The notes under the pieces are model-generated. The model saw only the letters and a list, made by a program, of their open reading frames with translations. It had not been told where the DNA came from and did no database searches. This document shows positions 1 through 5,950 of a DNA stretch of 23,152 bases, piece after piece. Source of the stretch: DATBGO01 sp050011895 (GTDB lineage Bacteria; Actinomycetota; Actinomycetes; Streptosporangiales; Streptosporangiaceae). The DNA is taken from contig JBEKIF010000064.1 of assembly GCA_050011895.1 (NCBI GenBank), positions 1-23,152 on the forward strand. The letters run 5' to 3'. Within the stretch, counting starts at the first letter, position 1. Every line of letters begins with the position of its first letter. A program made the position numbers and the translations under genes.

Positions 1-46
1 GGGTGCGGAGGCAGCTCTGGCGAGGTCGGAGGCAGCGGTGCCCGGG

Positions 47-541
47 TCAGAGGCCGCAGCCCCCCGCTCCCTGCTGATCCAGGTGCTGTCCGGCTGCGAT
101 GATCGACGCACTGATCTTGCGCAGCTGCTCGATCTGCTCGGTACTCAGGGCGTCGACAAGGGACCTGCGGACCTGCTCGACGTGACCGGGTGCGGCTGCC
201 GCCAGGGCCGCGATGCCCTTGTCGGTGAGCTTGGCGATCTGTCCGCGCCGGTCGGTCGGGCAGCTTGTCCGCTGCACCCAGCCGCGGTCTTCCAGCCGCG
301 CGACGGCATGGGATAGCCGGCTCTTGCTCGATGTCGAGGCCTCGGCCAGCTGGCTCATCCGCAGCGCCCGGCCCGGTGCCTCGGAGAGCCTGACCAGGAT
401 CTCGTAGTAGCCGTGCGGGAGCCCGGAGTCGTGCTGCAGCTGGGCGTCGATCGCGCCGAACAACGTCTGGCAGGCGGTCAGGAAGGCCCGCCAGGTCTGC
501 TGCTCGTCCGCGGACAGCCAGTGCGTTTCCGGAATGTTCAC
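47..541 (-). CDS. MarR-family transcriptional regulator
   Basis: A winged-helix DNA-binding repressor of about 164 residues, the usual MarR length. The middle shows the MarR pattern: a helix with YYEILVRLSEAPGRALRMSQ, a recognition helix region with SSKSRLSHAVARLEDRGWV, and a basic wing with PTDRRGQIAKLTDKG. A C-terminal dimerisation helix follows. The gene is divergent from the yceI-like gene, and the pair very likely forms a regulator-target unit, because inverted repeats lie in the short region between them. The start is uncertain. The frame opens at a TTG at 556 that sits inside the 554-567 palindrome; I prefer the GTG at 541, which gives VNIPETHWL, similar to how relatives begin. The ligand is unknown. 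Confidence 0.88.
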   Translation of the reverse strand: MNIPETHWLSADEQQTWRAFLTACQTLFGAIDAQLQHDSGLPHGYYEILVRLSEAPGRALRMSQLAEASTSSKSRLSHAVARLEDRGWVQRTSCPTDRRGQIAKLTDKGIAALAAAAPGHVEQVRRSLVDALSTEQIEQLRKISASIIAAGQHLDQQGAGGCGL

Positions 542-553
542 CTGCTCAGCATA

Positions 554-567
554 CAACTAGGTAGTTG
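554..567. promoter_or_regulatory. Candidate MarR operator 1
   Basis: A perfect inverted repeat, CAACTA-GG-TAGTTG, lies at the 5' end of the marR-like gene and just upstream of the yceI -35 box. Its size and place fit an autoregulatory MarR operator. That it binds this MarR protein is inference. Confidence 0.5.
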
Positions 568-572
568 AGTGT

Positions 573-601
573 TTGACAATCGCGGCTCGCCGTGGTAGTT
601 A
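573..601 (+). promoter_or_regulatory. Putative promoter of the yceI-like gene
   Basis: TTGACA (573-578) is followed after 17 bases by TAGTTA (596-601). The predicted start of transcription is near 608, about 30 bases before the chosen ATG at 637. The -35 hexamer is a perfect consensus, which is unusual in this GC-rich window. Confidence 0.6.
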
Positions 602-614
602 TTGAGTGTTCAAT
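601..614. promoter_or_regulatory. Candidate MarR operator 2
   Basis: ATTGA-GTGT-TCAAT is a perfect 5-4-5 inverted repeat over the predicted transcription start of yceI. The sequence TTGAGTGTT occurs twice in the intergenic region (565-573 and 602-610), as expected for a repeated operator. Binding by the adjacent MarR protein is inference. Confidence 0.45.
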
Positions 615-636
615 CATCGACTTTACAGGAGTGATC

Positions 637-1200
637 ATGACCGCTATCACCGAAGCGACCGGCATCCCCGGGTACGTTGCCGGGACCTGGACGATTGACC
701 CGGTGCACACGGAGGTCGGCTTCTCGGTCCGGCACATGATGGTTAGCAAGGTTCGCGGGAAGTTCACCACCTTCTCGGGTGAGATCGTGACGGGGGAGAC
801 GCCCGCTGACTCGTCAGTGACCGCCGAGATCGACCTGACCTCCATCAACACCGGCAACGACCAGCGCGATGCGCACCTCAGGTCAGCCGACTTCTTCGAG
901 GTTGAGACCCACCCGAAGATGACCTACCGGTCTACCGGCGTACGCGACGACGATGGCGACTTCATCCTCGACGGCGAGCTCACCCTCAAGGGCGTCACCA
1001 AGAACGTGCCGCTGCGCCTTGAGGTAAACGGCTTCGGGCCGGACGCCTATGGCGGCACGCGGGCCGGGTTTACGGCCACCGCCGAGATCAACCGGCGTGA
1101 CTTCGGCGTCAACTTCTCCGCGGCATTGCAGAACGGCGGCGCTGTGGTGTCCGACAAGGTGACGATCCACCTCGAGGTCGAGGCGGTCCTCGCGTCCTGA
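637..1200 (+). CDS. YceI-family protein
   Basis: A 187-residue lipocalin-like beta-barrel protein of the YceI family, which binds isoprenoid or other amphiphilic molecules in characterised members. The typical landmarks are visible: WTIDPVHTEVGFSVRHMMVSKVRGKF near the N-terminus (key segments DPVHTEVGFSVRH and VRGKF), then FFEVETHPKMTYRST, DGELTLKGVTKNVPL, and a C-terminal EINRRDFGVNFS. No signal peptide is seen, so the protein is probably cytoplasmic, as in many actinobacterial members. The frame opens at 592, but AGGAG at 627-631 sits five bases before the ATG at 637, which is therefore the better start. It is divergent from a MarR regulator, a common pairing, and may be induced when that repressor is released. 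Confidence 0.9.
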   Translation: MTAITEATGIPGYVAGTWTIDPVHTEVGFSVRHMMVSKVRGKFTTFSGEIVTGETPADSSVTAEIDLTSINTGNDQRDAHLRSADFFEVETHPKMTYRSTGVRDDDGDFILDGELTLKGVTKNVPLRLEVNGFGPDAYGGTRAGFTATAEINRRDFGVNFSAALQNGGAVVSDKVTIHLEVEAVLAS

Positions 1201-1220
1201 CAGCAAGGCATCAGCAGGAT

Positions 1221-1288
1221 CTTGTACCGGATTTGGTGGCCATGAATCGGACATTGCGGACGTGATTGGCCACCAAATCCGGTACAAG
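1221..1288. repeat. 22-bp perfect inverted repeat, possible terminator
   Basis: Left arm 1221-1242 begins CTTGTACCGGATTTGG and right arm 1267-1288 ends CCAAATCCGGTACAAG. All 22 bases pair, with a 24-base loop. It starts 20 bases after the yceI stop codon, so it could end yceI transcription, although there is no clear T-run, only GTGTTTT at about 1291-1297. The arm is longer than a usual intrinsic terminator, so a palindromic mobile repeat is also possible. Confidence 0.75.
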
Positions 1289-1491
1289 CGTGTTTTCAGG
1301 GTTGCCCGCGCCGGGCGAGTAGTCGCGTCTGCTGGTCAGGGCAGCTCAAGGGCAGCGTTGGGGGCTGCCTGGGCGAGGTGCCTGCCCGCGAACGCGGTAC
1401 CGCCGATGATCAGGATTCGGATGCGGGCACTGTGCCAGGGCCCGGGAGTCCGGACAACGTGCTCGTGCCCTGGGCGGACTCGAGCCGCGCG

Positions 1492-1791
1492 TCACAGCAT
1501 CTGGATGAGCATGTAGCCCATGGTGACGCCCATCGCGATCTCGCAGCACGCGGCGAGACGGGGCGACATCTGCGGCCTGCTGGCCTCGCCCTCGGCGAAA
1601 CTGGCAGGCAGCCCGGCTCCTGATGACGAACCGGGAGACGGCGCCGTGATCCACGCGGCCAGCGCTGCCACCCGCGGCAGCGCCGTAAGCCTGTCGGCGG
1701 TCCAGATCACATAGCCGAGCATCGCGAGTGCGAGCGGGAGCGCAAGTCCGGGGGAGTGAGCAGCATTGGCGGATGGCCCCCCGTCAGCCAT
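1492..1791 (-). CDS. Short DUF5134-like membrane protein, probably a remnant
   Basis: A 99-residue frame with a hydrophobic segment (LALPLALAMLGYVIWTA) and a C-terminal end, EIAMGVTMGYMLIQML, that resembles the close of actinobacterial DUF5134 membrane proteins. Family members are roughly twice this length, with an N-terminal membrane half that I cannot find upstream; the next 110 bases hold repeats and then the peroxiredoxin gene. No good ribosome binding site precedes the ATG. It is most likely the C-terminal remnant of a DUF5134 gene, or a very short member. Between the inverted repeat (1288) and this frame I see nothing else. Confidence 0.45.
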   Translation of the reverse strand: MADGGPSANAAHSPGLALPLALAMLGYVIWTADRLTALPRVAALAAWITAPSPGSSSGAGLPASFAEGEASRPQMSPRLAACCEIAMGVTMGYMLIQML

Positions 1792-1818
1792 CGTGCGGCG
1801 CCCGTGACCGTTATCAGA

Positions 1819-1858
1819 AAACCCGGTGCGGGTATTCGCTAAACCCGGCGGGGGTATT
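1819..1858 (-). terminator. Tandem hairpin repeat, probable terminator of the peroxiredoxin gene
   Basis: Two copies of an 18-base unit, AAACCCGG(T/C)(G)CGGG(G)TATT, lie at 1819-1836 and 1841-1858. On the minus strand the distal copy reads ACCCG-CAC-CGGGT followed by a short T-run, which is the shape of an intrinsic terminator placed downstream of the peroxiredoxin stop. The stems are short, so the call is tentative. Confidence 0.4.
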
Positions 1859-1900
1859 TCCCGGATGGCCCGTGCAGGCTATTCGGGGGTGGACGCGGAG

Positions 1901-2383
1901 TTATGACGCTAGCGACGCCAGCTGTGCGGTGATGGTGTCAGCCGAGGGAAAGGTCAGGCCGACCAGGGTGACGTGCTTCCACCGGATCACGCCCCCTGCA
2001 TCGACGACAAACACGGACCTGCGCAGGCCCGCGCCGCCCAGGGAGATGCCGTACTTCCGCGAAACAGCGACCCCCAGGTCGGACAGCAGCGGGAACGCGA
2101 GGCCGTACTTACGCGCGAACCGCTCGTGACTGTCGATGTCCTGCGGGCTGATGCCCCAGACGGTTGCGCCGAGACCGGTGAACCCATCCAGGCCTGAGGT
2201 GTAGGAGCACAGTTGCGTCGTACAGACGGACGTGTCATCACCTGGGTAGAACGCCAGCACGAGCGGCCGGCCGCGGTTCCCGGACAGCGTGTAGTCAGCG
2301 TGCGCGGCGTCGCCGTCCTTGACGAGCACGCCGGGCAGCGTGAACCCCGGCGCGGCCGCGCCAACCCCTGCTGACCTGGCCAT
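1901..2383 (-). CDS. Peroxiredoxin, BCP/PrxQ type
   Basis: A thiol peroxidase of 160 residues in the AhpC/TSA family that would reduce hydrogen peroxide and organic hydroperoxides in the cytoplasm. The active-site segment YPGDDTSVCTTQLC holds the peroxidatic cysteine (C54 from the chosen start) and, five residues later, a second cysteine (C59) in the place of the PrxQ resolving cysteine. The thioredoxin fold continues through GISPQDIDSHERFARKYGL and FPLLSD. The frame extends to 2398, but the GAGAGGAG ribosome binding site lies inside that extension, so the ATG at 2383 is preferred. The gene stands alone on the minus strand and no regulator is apparent next to it. Confidence 0.92.
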   Translation of the reverse strand: MARSAGVGAAAPGFTLPGVLVKDGDAAHADYTLSGNRGRPLVLAFYPGDDTSVCTTQLCSYTSGLDGFTGLGATVWGISPQDIDSHERFARKYGLAFPLLSDLGVAVSRKYGISLGGAGLRRSVFVVDAGGVIRWKHVTLVGLTFPSADTITAQLASLAS

Positions 2384-2503
2384 GGCGGCTCCTCTCACCT
2401 GGTGTGCCCATGCTGTGGAGGGTTCTCAACGTAGCCGGACACCTGCGAGCGGGCGAGCACCGGGCGGCCAGCCAGCCTGGCTCGCGGCAGTCATTCGCGC
2501 AGG

Positions 2504-3184
2504 CTATCCCTGATGGCGCCACCTCGGGCCTACGGCTAGCCAAGCGGTCTCCCAGGCCGCTAGCCTCCGCCGGTCCAGGACCAGCCGGCCGAGCAGCGCC
2601 ACGCCTGCCAGGAGCACCGCGAGAGCAGTGAGAGCAAGCGACGCCGCGGCGACGACGCGGCGCCCGGTCTGGGCCGGCGTCAGAGCGGGCAGCCGTACGT
2701 GTCCTGCGCGGTCAAGCCACACGGGCACGGCACTGCCCGCCCGTGTCCCAGCGGCGGCCGGGACATTGCCGGTCCGCGGCCGTCCGCCGGCGGTCCACCG
2801 GGCCGGCATCCAGTCCACCCAGGAGTTCGCGCCATGGTCGGTCATCATCGGCCCGGGCGCGGCCGCGAGCAGGACCGCCGGAACCCGCTGCCACGACAGC
2901 TGGGCACGGTGTGTCGCCGCGTTATCCGCCCGGACCCACAGGCCGGCGGCCGCCGCGACGACCGGGCCCAGTACCAGGAACGCGATGATCACCGCGGGCA
3001 CGATCCACGCCTCGATCAGGTCAGAGCGCCGCCGCAGCGGGTTGCGGCCAGGTCTTAGCCGACGGGTCAGCCGTCGCCACGTCATTGTGGGCACAGTCAT
3101 AACTTCATCCATCGGCGAATCCAGCAGCACCATTGCGGCCGCTTCCCAACGGCATTGTCTCTCTCCGGACCGTGCCGCCGCCAT
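2504..3184 (-). CDS. Rv1733c-like conserved membrane protein
   Basis: A membrane protein of up to 226 residues that resembles the actinobacterial Rv1733c family, named after a dormancy-regulon protein of Mycobacterium tuberculosis whose biochemical role is not established. The family features visible are a basic segment RPGRNPLRRRSD, a first membrane helix (about residues 60-82), an extracytoplasmic loop with VPVWLDRAGHV, and a second helix (about 175-200, AAASLALTALAVLLAGVAL), followed by a basic tail. The start is uncertain: the frame opens at 3184, but relatives usually begin shortly before the GRNPLRR motif, which suits the ATG codons at 3133, 3100 or 3085 better. A short gap with a GCGGCGCC repeat separates it from the arginase-like gene on the same strand. 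Confidence 0.75.
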   Translation of the reverse strand: MAAARSGERQCRWEAAAMVLLDSPMDEVMTVPTMTWRRLTRRLRPGRNPLRRRSDLIEAWIVPAVIIAFLVLGPVVAAAAGLWVRADNAATHRAQLSWQRVPAVLLAAAPGPMMTDHGANSWVDWMPARWTAGGRPRTGNVPAAAGTRAGSAVPVWLDRAGHVRLPALTPAQTGRRVVAAASLALTALAVLLAGVALLGRLVLDRRRLAAWETAWLAVGPRWRHQG

Positions 3185-3189
3185 ACCCT

Positions 3190-3221
3190 GCGGCGCCGGG
3201 CCGGCTCAATTTAGCGGCGCC
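3190..3221. repeat. GCGGCGCC repeat pair
   Basis: GCGGCGCC occurs at 3190-3197 and 3214-3221. Because GGCGCC is its own complement, the pair can fold as a hairpin between the arginase-like gene and the Rv1733c-like gene. It could be a weak terminator, but no T-run is present. Confidence 0.3.
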
Positions 3222-3254
3222 TTCACCGTTGCCGCTGGGATCACCAGATGGTCG

Positions 3255-4133
3255 TCAGCGGGGCAGGGCGCTGGCGATGAGATCGGCGAGGCGCTGGGCG
3301 AGATCTCCGTCGGGGTCGAGGCGCGGATTGAAGATGGTGACCTCGAAGCCGCGGACGGTGCTGGTGCGGAAGAGACCGCCGAGAATCTCCCCGGTTTCGT
3401 CCCACGTGAGGCCGCCGGGGTGCCGGTAGTCCACAGCTGCCATCAGGCTGTCGGCGAGGACATCGACATCGAGGTGCACCCAGAACCCCTTGGTACCTGG
3501 ACGGGTGACTGCGGCCAGCGCCGTCCCGATGGCGCTGCCGGTACCCCGTTCCCGGACTTCGAGGTAGTCAATCACCGTGATGGCCGTGTCGCGGACGTGC
3601 TCGTCCAGAACGTGGTCGTTGTCGCCGAACACGCGGTAACCGACGAGGGCGGCGTCCTCGTCCCGGACCAGCGGCCGCAACCGGTCCAGGTCAGAGAGAG
3701 TCGCCGGGCCGCGTCCCGTCGCGAGAGCCAGGTCGAGCGATGCGACCTCACCGGTTGGCTCGTCGCCGGGATGCTGAAAGTCGGCGTGGCCGTCGATGAA
3801 GACGAGGCCGTAACGTCCTCGGCGGCGCAGTGCGAGCAACGGCCCGAGGATGATGCTGCAGTCACCGCCGAGCACGATCGGGAAGCGGTCGCGATCGAGC
3901 GCGGTCTCTACCGCGGCGGCCAGGTCCCGTGCGACCGCGGCGATCGCATGCGGATTAAGCAGGCCGGTCCCCGGATCGCGGACTTCGCAGTAGGGCGGTA
4001 CGTTAATGCGCGCTTCGTCGGGCGAGCCGAGGCGCGTATGCAGGCCCGCCTTACGTAGCGCCGCGGGAGCGTCCTGCACGCCGCCAGGGCGGAGGCCGAG
4101 CGGCGACGGCGCCTCGATGATGAGGGGATTCAC
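3255..4133 (-). CDS. Arginase/agmatinase-superfamily protein
   Basis: A ureohydrolase-fold enzyme of about 292 residues. In numbering from the GTG at 4139, the metal-site motifs are GGDCS (91-95), DGHADF (116-121) and HLDVDVLAD (222-230), with a later GFEV (E266). Classical arginases have GGDHS in the first motif; here the histidine metal ligand is cysteine, so the manganese site and substrate may differ. The true substrate (arginine, agmatine, a guanidino acid or another amide) cannot be told from sequence. The GTG at 4133 overlaps the stop of the upstream gene in a GTGA arrangement, which implies translational coupling; a GTG at 4139 is the alternative start. Downstream on the same strand lies the Rv1733c-like gene. 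Confidence 0.85.
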   Translation of the reverse strand: MNPLIIEAPSPLGLRPGGVQDAPAALRKAGLHTRLGSPDEARINVPPYCEVRDPGTGLLNPHAIAAVARDLAAAVETALDRDRFPIVLGGDCSIILGPLLALRRRGRYGLVFIDGHADFQHPGDEPTGEVASLDLALATGRGPATLSDLDRLRPLVRDEDAALVGYRVFGDNDHVLDEHVRDTAITVIDYLEVRERGTGSAIGTALAAVTRPGTKGFWVHLDVDVLADSLMAAVDYRHPGGLTWDETGEILGGLFRTSTVRGFEVTIFNPRLDPDGDLAQRLADLIASALPR

Positions 4134-4639
4134 CGGCACCGCCGCTCACCACCCCGGTCAGATATGTCGGAATGGACAGCGGCGAACGGGTCCAGCTGCC
4201 TCGTCGCCTCTCGCACCGCGGCGGCCAGGTCAAGCGGAGAGCGATGGTTATGCAACGGCCCTGTGCCGTCGCTCAGGAGCAGCGCGGCCATCGCCGCGCC
4301 GGGTGCGGCGACTGGGAGCGGGCCCGCGAGGACGGCGAGCATCTCCCGCACGTCGGGTTCGGCGGCGGCGATGCGGGCCCGGCACAGCGGCCCGCGCGGC
4401 GTGCCTGGCACTGGCGGTCGGCGGGCCAGTTCCAGGACGTGCTCCCAGCCCTGGGCGAGTCCGCGGCGCCCGGCTGGCGAGACGATCTGCCGGGCACGGA
4501 TGGCCACGGCCCGGCTGGAGTCTGCCGGGCATCCCGCCGCGAGCTGGCGATCCAGCGACGGGGCGAGCGCGCGGGCCAGGAAGCGACCCCATGGCTGACG
4601 GTGGTGAGGTGCTGGTCGAAGGAGCGAGTCAGTGGTCAT
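4130..4639 (-). CDS. Conserved actinobacterial hypothetical protein
   Basis: A soluble protein of 169 residues with no recognised catalytic motif. The central segments look like a conserved hypothetical family seen across actinobacteria: LDRQLAAGCPADSSRAVAIR, a WEHVLELARRP helix, LCRARIAAAEPDVREMLAVL and LLSDGTGPLHNHRSPLDL. It appears mainly helical. Function unknown. The ATG at 4639 (MTTDSLLR) is chosen over the longer frame because the extra N-terminal residues run into the divergent regulator region. Its stop overlaps the arginase-like start, so the two proteins are probably made together. It is divergent from the GlxA-type regulator and so may be that regulator's target. Confidence 0.75.
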   Translation of the reverse strand: MTTDSLLRPAPHHRQPWGRFLARALAPSLDRQLAAGCPADSSRAVAIRARQIVSPAGRRGLAQGWEHVLELARRPPVPGTPRGPLCRARIAAAEPDVREMLAVLAGPLPVAAPGAAMAALLLSDGTGPLHNHRSPLDLAAAVREATRQLDPFAAVHSDISDRGGERRCR

Positions 4640-4675
4640 TAACCCATCGTGTGTCTCGACACGAGTACCTGTAAG

Positions 4676-4710
4676 TGGCAGGATTGACAATGTGCGTAAT
4701 GATCCTGCCA
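4676..4710. promoter_or_regulatory. Candidate operator of the GlxA-type regulator
   Basis: TGGCAGGAT (4676-4684) and ATCCTGCCA (4702-4710) form a perfect 9-base inverted repeat with a 17-base spacer. It lies between the divergent hypothetical/arginase genes and the AraC-type regulator, and covers a TTGACA at 4684-4689. A second, shorter repeat, GTGTC-TC-GACAC, is at 4651-4662. Regulation of either gene through these sites is inference. Confidence 0.5.
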
Positions 4711-5771
4711 ACTTGAGCCCTGCCGGGCGGAAGGCCGGAACCGCGTCAGGTCGCGCTGCGGGGCCGGGGCCAGGCACACATGAAGTCGCCGTCGTCGTCT
4801 ACGACGGGATCACCGCGTTGGAGCTCGGTGTCGCCTGCGAGATCTTCGGCAATGACCGGTCGGCGATGTTCGGCGTTCCTTGGTACCGGCTGTTCGTGTG
4901 CGGTATCAGCCCGGGGCCGGTGACAGCCGATAGCGGATTCCAGATCCTGGCCGCCCGCGGCCCGGAGGCAATCCGCAGCGCCGGTACCGTGATCGTGCTG
5001 CCGACCGAGTCCGTCGCGGGTTTCCCGCCTGAGATGCCCGAGGTCCTGCGACGGGCTCACGCACAGGGGAGCCGCATCGTCTCGCTGTGCACCGGCGCGT
5101 TCGCATTGGCAGCCGCTGGGCTGCTCGACGGGCGCCGGGCCACCACGCACTGGGCGGAATGCGACGAGCTCGCACGCCGGCACCCGCTGGTTACGGTGGA
5201 CCCCGGGGTGCTGTACGTCGACGAGGGCGACATCCTGACCTCGGCCGGGAGCGCGGCCAGCATCGACCTCTGCCTGCACGTGGTCCGGCAGGACTACGGA
5301 ACCGAGATCGCGACCCAGCTCGCCCGCCAGCTCGTGGTCCCGCCTCAGCGCGACGGAGGGCAGGCCCAGTACATCGACGCGCCGATGCCCGAGCTCGACA
5401 GTTCCAGCCTGTTCGCCGACACCGTCAGCTGGCTCCATGAGCATCCGGACGAGCAGATAACGGTCGAAGACCTGGCGGCGCGCTCCGCCATGAGCCCGCG
5501 GACGTTCGCCCGCCAGTTCCTGGCAAGCACCGGAACGACCCCGTATCAGTGGCTGCTCCGCCAGCGTGTTCAGCTCGCCCAGCGACTACTCGAGCTGAGC
5601 GACCTGCCGATCGACACCGTCGCGCAGAAGAGCGGCTTTTCCACGGCGGCCAATCTCCGCAAGCACTTCAGCCGGGCCGTGCATACCAGCCCCCAGGCGT
5701 ACCGGCGCACGTTCCAGGACCGGCGCACGTTCCAGGACCGGCCTGCCTTCCAGGACCGGCGCGCCAGCTGA
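4692..5771 (+). CDS. GlxA-type AraC-family regulator (DJ-1/PfpI plus AraC HTH)
   Basis: A two-domain transcriptional regulator of 359-379 residues. The N-terminal DJ-1/PfpI-like domain runs from EVAVVVYDGITALELGVACE through SLCTGAFALAAAGLLDGRRA, the usual nucleophile-elbow segment of GlxA-type proteins. The C-terminal part has a double helix-turn-helix of AraC type: ITVEDLAARSAMSPRTFARQF and PIDTVAQKSGFSTAANLRKHF. The protein ends with a low-complexity tail made by an 18-base DNA repeat. The start is unclear: the frame opens at a GTG at 4632, a GTG at 4692 lies within the inverted repeat, and a TTG at 4713 is also possible. It probably controls the divergent hypothetical/arginase pair, or the FAD protein downstream. 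Confidence 0.85.
   Translation: MRNDPANLSPAGRKAGTASGRAAGPGPGTHEVAVVVYDGITALELGVACEIFGNDRSAMFGVPWYRLFVCGISPGPVTADSGFQILAARGPEAIRSAGTVIVLPTESVAGFPPEMPEVLRRAHAQGSRIVSLCTGAFALAAAGLLDGRRATTHWAECDELARRHPLVTVDPGVLYVDEGDILTSAGSAASIDLCLHVVRQDYGTEIATQLARQLVVPPQRDGGQAQYIDAPMPELDSSSLFADTVSWLHEHPDEQITVEDLAARSAMSPRTFARQFLASTGTTPYQWLLRQRVQLAQRLLELSDLPIDTVAQKSGFSTAANLRKHFSRAVHTSPQAYRRTFQDRRTFQDRPAFQDRRAS
5706..5759 (+). repeat. Three 18-bp tandem repeats in the regulator's 3' end
   Basis: The unit CGCACGTTCCAGGACCGG occurs exactly at 5706-5723 and 5724-5741, with a variant third copy at 5742-5759. It is in frame and encodes RTFQDR, RTFQDR, PAFQDR at the very C-terminus. It looks like recent slippage expansion of the end of the gene. 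Confidence 0.9.
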
Positions 5772-5937
5772 CAGGCAGAAAGTCCCCCTCAGCCGCCTTG
5801 ATCCGCGCTGCGGATCCGCGGGCACCCGGCCATCCGTGGCCAGGCAGCTGGGGTCAGCCAGCGAGGGTGGGTCAGTGGCCGCGACACCGGCAGGCCGGGC
5901 TTGGCGATTACCTATTTATTCTATCGAGATACTTACA

Positions 5938-5950
5938 TATACTCCAGGGT
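5938..5950 (+). promoter_or_regulatory. AT-rich promoter of the FAD protein, possibly leaderless
   Basis: The region 5906-5943 is strikingly AT-rich for this genome. TATACT at 5938-5943 would be a good -10 box and would start transcription at about the A of the ATG at 5951. No Shine-Dalgarno sequence is evident, so a leaderless transcript is plausible. No clear -35 box is seen. Confidence 0.4.

Noticed and set aside
1262..1516. 84-codon frame on the plus strand
   Set aside because: It begins inside the right arm of the inverted repeat, lacks a ribosome binding site and has no recognisable protein features.
2628..4058. 476-codon open frame on the plus strand
   Set aside because: It runs antisense to the arginase-like and Rv1733c-like genes, has low-complexity composition in its first half and no domain signal; a GC-rich shadow frame.
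5549..5950. N-terminal extension of the FAD protein frame
   Set aside because: It overlaps the regulator gene in another frame, encodes proline/alanine/arginine-rich sequence and crosses the AT-rich promoter region.
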